A stretch of DNA of 64,000 bases, taken from the NCBI GenBank assembly GCA_003246265.1, contig QKAU01000008.1, positions 44,408-108,407 of the forward strand. The letters run 5' to 3'. This DNA comes from Kiritimatiellales bacterium (lineage in GTDB: Bacteria; Verrucomicrobiota; Kiritimatiellia; Kiritimatiellales; Pontiellaceae). The notes beneath the pieces are model-generated. The model was not told where the DNA came from. It was given only the letters and a program-made list of their open reading frames with translations, and did no database searches. This document shows positions 1-8,868 of this stretch, piece by piece. The stretch's first letter is position 1; each line of letters opens with the position of its first letter. The position numbers and the translations under genes are program-made.

Positions 1-912
1 ACGCACCCCTATGGTCAGATCGAAGCGATCCTGGGCATTGTAGATGGAGTTCTCGGAACGGTAGATCGAGTATCCCAGACTTCCGTTGATGCTGGTCCGG
101 GCGGTCGGATTGACCTGCAGGCCGGCCTGCAAATATGGCGTGGTCGAGTCCTCGGTGGAACCATAGTATTCAACATCGGAGAGGGTTCCACCGACACGGG
201 CATAACCCGTCACATCGGGGTTGAAGTTCTGGTCGATCCCCACCAGCGCGGTGATCGACTCGAAGCCGCCACGAGACCCTTCGTACTGGTGATCGACATA
301 GTTCAGCCCACCCATCAGCTGGGTGCGGTTTTCCACCAGCTGGTAGTTGAAGGAGCCATCGCCCCGCAACTGGTCGTAGTCGTTGTTCGCCGTTCCCTTG
401 CCATAGGCGTCGTCGTTCCAGACGCGCATCTCGTAGCCGGCCCCAACCCGCAGGGAGCTGAGGCTGGTAAGCGTATAGTCCAGGCTGCCATTCAGATCGT
501 TTTCAATAAACCGCTGGTCGATGACGCTCACCCCCGGCCCCGTCTGCCCTTCCTTGTCCTGGTAGCGGAAGCGGTCCCACAGCGAAATGAACGCCCGTTG
601 CGAAATCGCATGGTTGAAGCGGGCGTAGAGGTCCTGGTACATGATGTCGTTCGGCTCGGCATCGAACCGGTAGCGGAATTCCGGCTGCCAGTAGAGCATG
701 GCATCGGTCCGCGAAGAAAAGGTTGTCTTGGTCGACAGGTTGATGATGTCCGTGACGTATCCGGAACCCTGCTTGTCCTCCGTGGAGTAGATGTTGTCAT
801 CATACCCGACCCGCACATGGTTTTGGAACCGCACCACCCGTTCCTTGGCGGCATAACCATGCATCGCTGCAAATGCGACTACCGACAGAAAACAAGCAAA
901 TCGTTTATTCAT
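1..912 (-). CDS. Putative outer-membrane beta-barrel protein (3' end cut by window)
   Basis: The reading frame starts at an ATG at 912 and runs off the window edge in phase, giving 304 codons with no stop; it is missing from the ORF track for that reason. The start is preceded by GGGAGCTTGAAAG, a good ribosome site. The N-terminus (MNKRFACFLSVVAFAAMHGYA) is a signal peptide. The mature part is rich in alternating aromatic/polar stretches (LYWQPEFRYRFDAEP, RVGAGYEMRVW, TSINGSLGYSIYRS) typical of beta-barrel strands. It resembles outer-membrane barrels often found with exopolysaccharide or PEP-CTERM loci, but that link is inference. It is the last visible gene of a minus-strand run of exported proteins. 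Ligand and exact role are unknown. Confidence 0.7.
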   Translation of the reverse strand, partial: MNKRFACFLSVVAFAAMHGYAAKERVVRFQNHVRVGYDDNIYSTEDKQGSGYVTDIINLSTKTTFSSRTDAMLYWQPEFRYRFDAEPNDIMYQDLYARFNHAISQRAFISLWDRFRYQDKEGQTGPGVSVIDQRFIENDLNGSLDYTLTSLSSLRVGAGYEMRVWNDDAYGKGTANNDYDQLRGDGSFNYQLVENRTQLMGGLNYVDHQYEGSRGGFESITALVGIDQNFNPDVTGYARVGGTLSDVEYYGSTEDSTTPYLQAGLQVNPTARTSINGSLGYSIYRSENSIYNAQDRFDLTIGVR

Positions 913-965
913 CTTTCAAGCTCCCTTCAACAACCCAAGCAACCCACAACCCGCTACGCAACGCA

Positions 966-1463
966 TTATTCAGGAGTTGCATCCGACTCCAACAGACGCT
1001 TCCAAATCGCAAAGGGCGGATCCCATGCGCCCGTCGGGCCGCCGCCGGTGTTCGTCTTGGATTCCTTCCACTTTTCCACGATGCGGTCGCGCACTTCCTC
1101 CGGAACGGCGCCCGTGAAGGCGTCCACCGCACGCTGCAAAGCGGCCTTCACCTCGTCGGCACGCGCGGCAGCCAAGTCTTCATCGCCCCCTTCAACGGCC
1201 CGCTCCATGGCGGCATACGCGGCCTGGGCGTCGGCCATCGCGGCATCGATGGCGTCGATGCGCGTGCTGAAATCGGCCATGCCGTCCACGTTTCCGTCCA
1301 GCGCGGCCCCGGAGAGGTTGGCATTGGCCTGGATGGATAGCAGGGCGATCGAGGCAAGCTCACCGGCGGTCTGCGCCTTGTCGACGGCACCGGCCCCGGA
1401 AACCAACCCCAGCACGGCGATGCATGCTGCAAAGCGGATGTAATGGCAGGAACGATTCTTCAT
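966..1463 (-). CDS. Exported Ala-rich helical protein, unknown function
   Basis: 165 residues. The N-terminus has a clear signal peptide (MKNRSCHYIRFAACIAVLGL, then VSGAGAVDK as the likely cleavage region). The mature part is strongly helical and acidic, with many Ala, Asp and Glu residues (ADAQAAYAAMERAVEGG), so a periplasmic helical bundle is plausible. A strong AAGGAG site lies ahead of the start. It begins 10 bases after the stop of the next exported gene and is followed after 53 bases by the barrel gene, so all are probably co-transcribed. The first residues (NRSC) resemble those of the neighbour at 1474-2049, which hints at a shared export leader or old duplication. I do not recognise a family. 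Confidence 0.65.
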   Translation of the reverse strand: MKNRSCHYIRFAACIAVLGLVSGAGAVDKAQTAGELASIALLSIQANANLSGAALDGNVDGMADFSTRIDAIDAAMADAQAAYAAMERAVEGGDEDLAAARADEVKAALQRAVDAFTGAVPEEVRDRIVEKWKESKTNTGGGPTGAWDPPFAIWKRLLESDATPE

Positions 1464-1473
1464 GTCCGACTCC

Positions 1474-2049
1474 TTATTTCGTATATTTCTCGGCGATCAG
1501 CGCCTTGACCCGTTCATAGTTGAACTGCACTTGCGACGCCGATGCGAGTGCATTCTGGAGGGCGGAACGGATGACATCCAGCGATTCCGTCTTCTCCGAG
1601 GCGACCGCCTCGACGTACATGATGCTGATCTGCACCACCTTGGCCCCCGAAATGGCTACGCCCGACCCAACCTTGGCAAGCAAAGCGTAGTCATCCGACA
1701 CCGATCCGTTGGTTACCGATGAAACCTTTTCGGCGCTCTTCTTGGCACCATCCAGCGACTCCACCGCAAGGCTCCAGTTTTCGGCCGCGGCCTGCAGCAT
1801 CTGCCTGACTTCGCCCATCAGCGGCGAATCCGCCGGGATCTGCTGCAACAGGGGCTTGCCCTTCTCGATGGCGGCACGCGCCTGGTTGACAGCGTTCTGG
1901 GCGGAGGCGACGGCGGATTGCACGCCGGCAAGCGAATCCGCCCCAGGCGCGGCATTCTGTTCCTGGGACCATGCATCCATGGAGGAAAGGGAGAGGACGA
2001 TGGCGGAGAGGGATCCGACTGCGAACTTGATGCAACTGCGGTTGTTCAT
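1474..2049 (-). CDS. Exported coiled helical protein, unknown function
   Basis: 191 residues from the ATG at 2049. I preferred it over the longer ORF start because GAGG sits about 10 bases ahead, while the upstream candidate has no ribosome site. The signal peptide is MNNRSCIKFAVGSLSAIVLSL, with likely cleavage after the SMDAWSQ region. The mature protein is almost entirely helix-prone, with heptad-like stretches (VASAQNAVNQARAAIEKGK), which suggests a periplasmic coiled coil or helical bundle. The next gene follows after 10 bases and looks like a companion. The DNA upstream is noticeably AT-rich and could hold the promoter. No known family was recognised. Confidence 0.65.
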   Translation of the reverse strand: MNNRSCIKFAVGSLSAIVLSLSSMDAWSQEQNAAPGADSLAGVQSAVASAQNAVNQARAAIEKGKPLLQQIPADSPLMGEVRQMLQAAAENWSLAVESLDGAKKSAEKVSSVTNGSVSDDYALLAKVGSGVAISGAKVVQISIMYVEAVASEKTESLDVIRSALQNALASASQVQFNYERVKALIAEKYTK

Positions 2050-2121
2050 ACTTCTGTTCCTCAAGTTAAGTACCATTACAAATATGAAAACAATCTTTGC
2101 TAAGCAAGAAAATCTAACGCA

Positions 2122-2571
2122 CTAAATTCGGTCCCTGTTGAGCACATCGAGCATGTGCTCGTAGGCCCCGGCATAGTCAACACCGTTCAATATACAGAAC
2201 TCCTCCCAGGATGCAACGCCTATGGGCAACTTTACTTTGCCCGCCGAATATTCGGCCCCGCCGGAGAGAACCAGCTCGATCTGCCCCATGGCACGGGCGC
2301 AATCCTTCATCGCAAACTCCTTGCCATTAATTACTTCCATCAGGCCAAAATAGATCCCCGCCTTGTTGAGGAAGGCAACGCATTCATTGAGCGTGGCTTC
2401 GGGTGCGACGTAGCCGGTGAAAAATCCGGAATGTTTGGCCAATATTATGGCCGCATCGGCATGCGTTGGCAGCTTCGTCGCCGCCGCCTCTTGCCCGCCA
2501 GCCGCCGATTCGACCGACAGGACGGCGAGCAAAACCGCCGCACGAACGATCAACCTGCCATGGAACCCCAT
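2122..2571 (-). CDS. Small exported protein, unknown function
   Basis: 149 residues from the ATG at 2571, which has GAGGTGG just ahead. The ORF track lists a 470-residue ORF here, but its first two thirds are the antisense shadow of rnhC. The N-terminus (MGFHGRLIVRAAVLLAVLSV) is a signal peptide. The mature part is a mixed alpha/beta sequence with three cysteines (NECVAF, KDCARA, EEFCIL), which could pair in the periplasm. It is transcribed divergently from rnhC across about 84 bases that must hold both promoters. No family was recognised. Confidence 0.6.
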   Translation of the reverse strand: MGFHGRLIVRAAVLLAVLSVESAAGGQEAAATKLPTHADAAIILAKHSGFFTGYVAPEATLNECVAFLNKAGIYFGLMEVINGKEFAMKDCARAMGQIELVLSGGAEYSAGKVKLPIGVASWEEFCILNGVDYAGAYEHMLDVLNRDRI

Positions 2572-2655
2572 TGCCCACCTCGGTATAAAAGCGGCTTCAT
2601 GCCGGAAGAATCTTTTGCTACACAATGACGCCTGCATATCTACCATGGAACCCCA

Positions 2656-3603
2656 ATGACCGCCAATTCTTTTACTTTCAAACTCGATGAAGCGCAGCAG
2701 GCCGAACTCAGGCGCATCCTCGCCCAGTCCAAATATCGCCCCGAGCAGGTCCCCCACACCCAGGTGGCCGCATCGATCCCGGACTGCCGCATCAACCTCT
2801 ACACGTCGGGAAAGCTTCTCGTCCAGGGGAAGGCGGCCCACGAGTGGGTGACCTTTATCCTCGAGCCGGAGATCTTGAAGGAGGCGAGGACCGGCTACGA
2901 TCAAGTCCACGATCCCGAATCCGTCCAGCCCCACATGGGGATCGATGAGAGCGGCAAGGGGGACTTCTTCGGCCCGCTTGTGATTGCCTCCGCCTTTGTC
3001 GACGAAGGCTTGGTCGAAAAGCTCAAGGAGCTGGGAGTGCGCGACTCCAAGAAGATCGGCTCGGACAACGTGGCGCTGAACATGGCCCGCGACATCCGCA
3101 AGATCCTGGGGGATCGGTGCGCCTTGGTTACGATCGGCCCCCGCGCCTACAACCGGATGTATGCCAAGATCGCGAACGTCAACAAGATGCTGGCATGGGG
3201 CCATGCGCGGGCCATCGAGAACCTGCTCGAGAAGGTTCCCTCCTGCCCCCGCGCCCTGTCGGACAAGTTCGGGCCGACGCACCAGATCGAGCGGGCCCTC
3301 ATGGAAAAGGGGAAGCAGATCCGGCTGGACCAGCGCACCAAGGCCGAGTCGGACCCGGCCGTGGCCGCCGCCTCCATCCTGGCCCGCGCCGGCTTCATCC
3401 ATGCGATGAAAGCCATGGGGAAACAGCTCGGAACCGACATCCCCAAGGGCGCCTCTACCCAGGTGCGGCGCGCTGCGGAACGCTTGGTCGCCGACCATGG
3501 ACCCGCCATCCTGCTCGACACCGCCAAGTGCCACTTCCAGACCACCGACAAGGTGCTGGCCGAGGTGGGATACTCCCGCAAGGACCTCCCCTCCCCGGCT
3601 TGA
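2656..3603 (+). CDS. rnhC: Ribonuclease HIII
   Basis: 315 residues, the normal length for RNase HIII. This cytoplasmic enzyme cuts the RNA strand of RNA-DNA hybrids during replication and repair. Residues 1-85 form the TBP-like N-terminal domain that separates HIII from HII. The catalytic domain opens with GIDESGKGDFFGPLV (about residue 95), the family signature carrying the first acidic metal ligands (D and E). Further conserved parts are RDSKKI and the late acidic residue in KAESDPAVAAASILAR. It heads a plus-strand run with rpmE, prfA and nadB. The start has only a modest GGAA ribosome site. Confidence 0.93.
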   Translation: MTANSFTFKLDEAQQAELRRILAQSKYRPEQVPHTQVAASIPDCRINLYTSGKLLVQGKAAHEWVTFILEPEILKEARTGYDQVHDPESVQPHMGIDESGKGDFFGPLVIASAFVDEGLVEKLKELGVRDSKKIGSDNVALNMARDIRKILGDRCALVTIGPRAYNRMYAKIANVNKMLAWGHARAIENLLEKVPSCPRALSDKFGPTHQIERALMEKGKQIRLDQRTKAESDPAVAAASILARAGFIHAMKAMGKQLGTDIPKGASTQVRRAAERLVADHGPAILLDTAKCHFQTTDKVLAEVGYSRKDLPSPA

Positions 3604-3681
3604 CCCGGCTCAGGCATGGGCGGAATCGCGGCGGAGTCGGGTTCCCGGGGAAGGATGAAGCCGCGGAACCAGGCGCAATCC

Positions 3682-3723
3682 CGCCCCCAGAAAAAGGAAA
3701 GTTCTCCTTGCCTGGCGGGGGCG
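3682..3723 (+). other. GC-rich stem-loop ahead of rpmE
   Basis: In the 165-base gap between rnhC and rpmE, cgccccc (3682-3688) pairs with gggggcg (3717-3723). Inside it, aagga (3694-3698) pairs with tcctt (3705-3709). No U-run follows, so it is not a standard terminator. It ends about 45 bases before the L31 start and could be a leader structure controlling rpmE; that role is inference. Nothing else was recognised in this gap. Confidence 0.35.
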
Positions 3724-3768
3724 CATTGATTAAAAACCACGCTCCCAATTGAACACGAGGTTTTCACC

Positions 3769-3975
3769 ATGAAGTCAGAGATCCATCCCAACTATGGCGA
3801 AGCGGTCATCCGTTGCGCATGCGGCCACGAGGTCCACACCCGTTCGACCCGCAAGGAGATGCACGTCAACACCTGCTCGAGCTGCCACCCGTTCTTTACC
3901 GGACAGGCTAAGTTCATCGACACCGAAGGCCGCGTCGACCGCTTCAAGAAGCGTTTCGCCGAAGGCATGTATTAG
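3769..3975 (+). CDS. rpmE: 50S ribosomal protein L31
   Basis: 68 residues, standard for L31, a late-assembling protein of the large ribosomal subunit. The sequence opens with MKSEIHPNY, as expected. It keeps zinc-binding cysteines (CACGH and CSSCHPF), so this is the zinc-containing type rather than the zinc-free paralogue made under zinc limitation. The C-terminal RVDRFKKRF stretch is characteristic. It is preceded by an ACGAGG ribosome site and followed by an intrinsic terminator, so it can be expressed alone. Confidence 0.95.
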   Translation: MKSEIHPNYGEAVIRCACGHEVHTRSTRKEMHVNTCSSCHPFFTGQAKFIDTEGRVDRFKKRFAEGMY

Positions 3976-3992
3976 CTTACCGCTTCCGTCGA

Positions 3993-4026
3993 AGGCCGAA
4001 CCCGCACCAGCCGGTTCGGCCTTTTT
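3993..4026 (+). terminator. Intrinsic terminator after rpmE
   Basis: aggccgaacc (3993-4002) pairs with ggttcggcct (4013-4022), a perfect 10-bp stem followed directly by a T run. It lies 17 bases after the L31 stop and 30 bases before prfA, so it should separate their expression at least partly. Confidence 0.85.
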
Positions 4027-4055
4027 GCGTCCAGACCCCTTGCCCGCCTGATGCC

Positions 4056-5138
<1,083 letters not shown>

Positions 5139-5197
5139 GGAAAATTGCCTCAAGTTGGCGCTTCCCATGGCCCACCCCCCGCGCTAGGTATTTTCCC

Positions 5198-6811
5198 ATG
5201 AACCGGCATCCTTGCGACTTCCTCGTCATCGGCAGCGGACTGGCCGGCCTGACCTGCGCCATGGCGCTGGCCCGGCACGGGCGGGTGCTGGTCGCCAGCA
5301 AGGTCGACGCCCTCGAATGCAACAGCTTCTATGCCCAGGGCGGCATCGCCTGCGTCATCGATCCGGGCGATACGGTCGAAGCCCACATGCAGGACACGCT
5401 CGACACCGGGTGTGGCCTGGGCGATCCCGAAACGGTGCAGCGCATCGTTCGCGGCGGCTATGAGCGCATCGCGGAGCTCGAGCAGCTCGGGCTCGAATTC
5501 GAGCGCCGCAAGCGCAAGGGCAAGGAGAACGAATACGACCTCGGCCAGGAAGGCGGCCACTCGCACCGCCGCATCCTTCATGCCGGCGACATCACCGGAC
5601 AGGCGATGATGCAGGTGCTACTCGCCCAGGCCCGCGCGCACCCGAACATCCGGATCCTCGAAAACCTGATGGCCGTGGACCTCGTCACGACCGGATGGAT
5701 CCGGCATCCCGGACCCAACCGGTGCGTCGGCGCCTACTTCCTGGACCGGCACTCCGAAGAGATCTTCCCGATCCATGCCGCCTGCACCGTGCTGGCGACC
5801 GGGGGCCTCGGCAAGGTCTACCCCTACACCTCGAACCCCGACATCGCCACCGGCGACGGCGTGGCGATGGCCTGGCGTGCCGGACTGCCGATCCGCAACA
5901 TGGAGTTTGTGCAGTTCCACCCCACCTGCCTCTACCATCCCCACGCCAAATCCTTCCTCATCTCCGAAGCCGTGCGCGGCGAAGGGGCCGAACTCAAGGA
6001 CATCCGCGGACAGGCATTCATGCAGGAGTTCGACGATCGCGGCTCGCTGGCCACGCGCGATGTGACCGCCCGGGCCATCGACTTCGTCATGAAGAAGCAC
6101 GGAGACCCCTTCGTCTACCTCGACATCACCCACCGCTCCGAACCGTTCCTGCGGGAACGCTTCCCCAACCTCTACGCCGCCTGCCTGCGCTACGGCATCA
6201 ACATGGCCACCGATCCGATCCCCGTCGTGCCGGCCGCGCACTACTCCTGCGGCGGCGTGGTGGCCGGGGTCGACGGCGCCACGGCCCTGCCCGGGCTCTA
6301 CGCCTGCGGCGAAGTGGCGAGCACGGGTCTGCACGGGGCCAACCGGCTGGCCAGCAATTCGCTGCTCGAGGCCCTCGTCTGCGGGCACGAGACCGCGCTG
6401 GGCATCGCCCGGACATGGAAGGAGTACCGCGAAATCGTGCCCATCCCGGGCTGGAAGTGCGGCGAAGCGGTGTCGTCGGACGAGGCCGTCGTGGTCGAGC
6501 ACAACTGGAACGAAGTGCGCACCGCCATGTGGGACTACGTGGGCATTGTCCGCACCGACCGGCGGCTTGCCCGCGCCCGCGCCCGGATCCGCAACCTGCG
6601 CCAGGAGATCAAGCAGTACTACGGCGACTACCTCGTCACCTCCGACCTGCTGGAACTGCGCAACATCGCCGACGTGGCCGAACTGATCATCCGCTCCGCC
6701 GAGCAACGCAAGGAGAGCCGGGGGCTCCACTTCATGGCCGACCATCCCGAAACGGCCCCGGACGCCGCGGACACCGTCATCCACGACAGGCCGGGCGGCC
6801 CGCTGACCTGA
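5198..6811 (+). CDS. nadB: L-aspartate oxidase
   Basis: 537 residues. This FAD enzyme oxidises L-aspartate to iminoaspartate, the first step of de novo NAD synthesis; in anaerobes fumarate serves as electron acceptor. The N-terminal FAD-binding motif is DFLVIGSGLAGLTCAMALA. Family features include the SFYAQGGIAC stretch, GGHSHRRILHAGD, the substrate-side HPTCLYHP, the AHYSCGGV loop and the late FAD motif GLHGANRLASNSLLEALV. Quinolinate synthase (nadA) and nadC are not in the window. It ends right against the convergent zinc-ribbon gene. The ribosome site is weak. Confidence 0.94.
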   Translation: MNRHPCDFLVIGSGLAGLTCAMALARHGRVLVASKVDALECNSFYAQGGIACVIDPGDTVEAHMQDTLDTGCGLGDPETVQRIVRGGYERIAELEQLGLEFERRKRKGKENEYDLGQEGGHSHRRILHAGDITGQAMMQVLLAQARAHPNIRILENLMAVDLVTTGWIRHPGPNRCVGAYFLDRHSEEIFPIHAACTVLATGGLGKVYPYTSNPDIATGDGVAMAWRAGLPIRNMEFVQFHPTCLYHPHAKSFLISEAVRGEGAELKDIRGQAFMQEFDDRGSLATRDVTARAIDFVMKKHGDPFVYLDITHRSEPFLRERFPNLYAACLRYGINMATDPIPVVPAAHYSCGGVVAGVDGATALPGLYACGEVASTGLHGANRLASNSLLEALVCGHETALGIARTWKEYREIVPIPGWKCGEAVSSDEAVVVEHNWNEVRTAMWDYVGIVRTDRRLARARARIRNLRQEIKQYYGDYLVTSDLLELRNIADVAELIIRSAEQRKESRGLHFMADHPETAPDAADTVIHDRPGGPLT

Positions 6812-7042
6812 TCACATCCGCACTGCTTCGTTGAGCTCCCCGCACCGCGGGCACCGATCCATCGGCCGATTCCGCGCAAACGCATAGACGTGGCCGCAAT
6901 GGGCGCACTCGTAGATGCTTTCGCGCTCGCGCGCAGGTTTGTGCATGGAACGCAGGCTGTAGAACAGGGCAAGCAGCCCGGTTATCGCCAGCGGAACGCC
7001 CACGAAGAAAACCAGGACCAGATCGACCGGCAGCGGGATCAT
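6812..7042 (-). CDS. Small membrane protein with C-terminal zinc ribbon
   Basis: 76 residues from the ATG at 7042, which overlaps the stop of the TonB-like gene by 4 bases (ATGA), so it is translationally coupled. The N-terminal half is one hydrophobic segment (LVLVFFVGVPLAITGLLALF). The C-terminal half carries two CxxC pairs (ECAHCGHVY and DRCPRCGE), a rubredoxin-like or ribbon zinc-binding fold facing the cytoplasm. It is the last gene of the TPR-ExbB-ExbD-TonB-like operon, which makes it a possible accessory of that complex. The family is not recognised; the ORF track's 143-residue version has an unsupported N-terminal extension. Confidence 0.6.
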   Translation of the reverse strand: MIPLPVDLVLVFFVGVPLAITGLLALFYSLRSMHKPARERESIYECAHCGHVYAFARNRPMDRCPRCGELNEAVRM

Positions 7043-7773
7043 GGCGCCGTCCTCCCTGCCGCCGCGGGCTCGGGCGAAAGGATCTCGACGACGCCCTCGG
7101 CAGGCCCTCCGGACTTGAACCGCAACCCTCGCAGGAGCTGCAGAACCTGCATGTTCAACGCAGCCGATTCCAGCGGCTGGTCGAGGAACACATGCCCCAC
7201 CATGCCGTCGCCGGTCACGGTGATGGTCGCGCGAACCTCCCATGGCTTTGGCGTCTCCTGGTTCAGCGACGGCGGCAGGACGACCCCCCCCACCAGGCGC
7301 TCCTTCAGGCCGGCCGAAAGCACGACCCGGGCCGCGGCGGGACGCCGCTCCGCAACCGGGACTCCGGAGCCGGGCAACCCGGGCCCGTTCCCGACTCCGC
7401 CGCTAAGCATCAGTGAATCAGGTGCGAAAGATCCGTCGGCGTCGGCCTGCGCAGGATCGACTGCGAGGAACCGTTCGGTCCTGGAAGGCTTCGTGAAGGT
7501 CAGCCGGGTGCGTACGTCGCCCTCCCCCAACACCTGGCTGAACCCCACGGGGGTCGGCAACGAGAAGACCAGTGGCGAATTGATCATGCGCCCTTCCAGC
7601 CCCTGCGTATCGCGCATGCCGGCATAGGCCGCCAGATAGGTGGTGGCGGGAGCGGCCTGCACCGCGCCCATCCCATGGTTCCCGCGGGTACGGGCCGAGA
7701 GGAACAGCGCAAGGTGCAGCGCGACGGAAAGCAAAAGCGCCGCGACGATCCCCCGATGGAGCATCCCGCTCAC
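7039..7773 (-). CDS. TonB-like energy-transducer protein
   Basis: 244 residues. There is one N-terminal membrane segment (IVAALLLSVALHLALFLSA), then a long periplasmic part. The C-terminal 50 residues (ITVTGDGMVGHVFLDQPLES...LRGLRFKS) follow the TonB C-terminal pattern, in which a G.V..V strand leads into an RF strand. The gene overlaps exbD by 4 bases and directly follows exbB, exactly where a TonB partner is expected. It lacks the Pro-rich linker of classical TonB, so it may serve a dedicated outer-membrane partner rather than general siderophore uptake. Identification rests on context plus a modest motif match. Confidence 0.6.
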   Translation of the reverse strand: MSGMLHRGIVAALLLSVALHLALFLSARTRGNHGMGAVQAAPATTYLAAYAGMRDTQGLEGRMINSPLVFSLPTPVGFSQVLGEGDVRTRLTFTKPSRTERFLAVDPAQADADGSFAPDSLMLSGGVGNGPGLPGSGVPVAERRPAAARVVLSAGLKERLVGGVVLPPSLNQETPKPWEVRATITVTGDGMVGHVFLDQPLESAALNMQVLQLLRGLRFKSGGPAEGVVEILSPEPAAAGRTAP

Positions 7774-8270
7774 GGCGTCGCGACCTCCGTCGCCGGGGCG
7801 GAGGTGCGGGTTGCGATGGAGACCTCGCGCACGCCGGCCTCAAGCGCCGCGTTCCAGGCCTTGACCACGGTGCCGTGCGGCACGCGCTCGTCGGCCTCGA
7901 TGATCAGCGGCGCACCGGGTTGCACGACCACGGCCTCCTTGAGCGCAAGGCGCAACCGATCCAGATCCAGGCGTTCGTCGTTGAAGTAGTACCATCCGCC
8001 CCGCGTGATCGACAGGACCATCGCCCCGAAGCGGGCTCCACCGGTGAACGGGGATTGCGGCAGGCTGATGTTGATGCCCGGCTGCAGCACGAACGGCGAG
8101 GCCGCGAGGAAGAATGCCAGGGCCAGAAGCGCGGAGTCGCAGAAGGCGACCGCGATCGAAAAGACCCCGGCCGGCTTGCGCGTCGGCTTCAAGCGACGCA
8201 ACTGGTGGCTCTGCTTGTGGGGGTCAAAGGGTTTCACGGCCGTCGGTTCCTTCGGCAGGGTTCCGGTCAT
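7770..8270 (-). CDS. exbD: ExbD/TolR-family biopolymer transport protein
   Basis: 166 residues. The layout fits ExbD/TolR: a basic cytoplasmic N-terminus, one membrane segment (FCDSALLALAFFLAASPF) containing the acidic residue that carries protons, and a periplasmic domain with the LPQSPF and PLIIEADERVPHGTVV elements of the family. With ExbB it uses proton-motive force to energise an outer-membrane partner through a TonB-like protein. The annotated ATG overlaps exbB by 47 bases and lacks a ribosome site. A GTG at 8237 has AAGGAA ahead of it and may be the true start. It overlaps the TonB-like gene by 4 bases. Confidence 0.82.
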   Translation of the reverse strand: MTGTLPKEPTAVKPFDPHKQSHQLRRLKPTRKPAGVFSIAVAFCDSALLALAFFLAASPFVLQPGINISLPQSPFTGGARFGAMVLSITRGGWYYFNDERLDLDRLRLALKEAVVVQPGAPLIIEADERVPHGTVVKAWNAALEAGVREVSIATRTSAPATEVATP

Positions 8271-8868
8271 AGGCGAGGAAGCGGTAGAGCTCCTCGGCGG
8301 CGTACTCCATGTTCAGCGTGATCCGTTCAACGCGGCTGAGCAGGAAGTTGTAGCCGGCAAAGGATGGAATGGAAACGCAGAGCCCCACCGCCGTCGTGAG
8401 GAGCGCCTGCCAGATCCCCGCGGAGATGTCGCCGATCTCGGCCAGCGGGGCGTTCTGCTCCATGGCCATGAAGACGCGCACCAGCCCCAGGACCGTCCCC
8501 ATCAACCCCAGCAGCGGGGTGATCTGGGCGATCGTCAGCAGGCCTCCGAGATTCTTCTCGAGCCGCGGTATCTCCGAAAGCCCCGCCTTGGCGATCGTCT
8601 CCTTGAGCGCTTCCGGCTTTTCGTCGGCATGGAGCAGGCCGGTCCTCACGATGTGGGAGACGGGCCCCGGCGTCTGGTCGCAGATCGAGACCGCTTCCGC
8701 GGTGTTCCCGCGGTTGACCACCGTGTAGATCCCGCTCAGGAAATCCTCGTGCTTGATCTGCGCGCGGTGCAGATGGAAGACCCGTTCGAGGAACAGCGTC
8801 GCCGCAACGATGCTACACCCCATGATCGGCCACATGATCCATCCGCCCCTAACCATCAGCTCTAGCAT
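8224..8868 (-). CDS. exbB: ExbB/TolQ-family proton channel
   Basis: 214 residues. There are three membrane segments: WIMWPIMGCSIVAATLFLERV near the N-terminus, and two late ones in the conserved block with LLTIAQITPLLGLMGTVLGLV and ISAGIWQALLTTAVGLCVSIPSFAGYN. The latter matches the MotA/TolQ/ExbB signature (TPLLGLLGTV...AL.TT..GL..AIP). It forms the proton channel that powers the ExbD/TonB-like partner in the inner membrane. Its start lies inside the end of the large TPR gene (20-base overlap), so the set is tightly coupled. Confidence 0.88.
   Translation of the reverse strand: MLELMVRGGWIMWPIMGCSIVAATLFLERVFHLHRAQIKHEDFLSGIYTVVNRGNTAEAVSICDQTPGPVSHIVRTGLLHADEKPEALKETIAKAGLSEIPRLEKNLGGLLTIAQITPLLGLMGTVLGLVRVFMAMEQNAPLAEIGDISAGIWQALLTTAVGLCVSIPSFAGYNFLLSRVERITLNMEYAAEELYRFLAYDRNPAEGTDGRETL

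Noticed and set aside
2122-3534. 470-residue minus-strand ORF
   Set aside because: Only the last 149 residues have coding character; the rest is antisense to rnhC.
6770-6830. GC palindrome-like stretch at the nadB/zinc-ribbon junction as a terminator
   Set aside because: The pairing is short and no T run follows in either direction.
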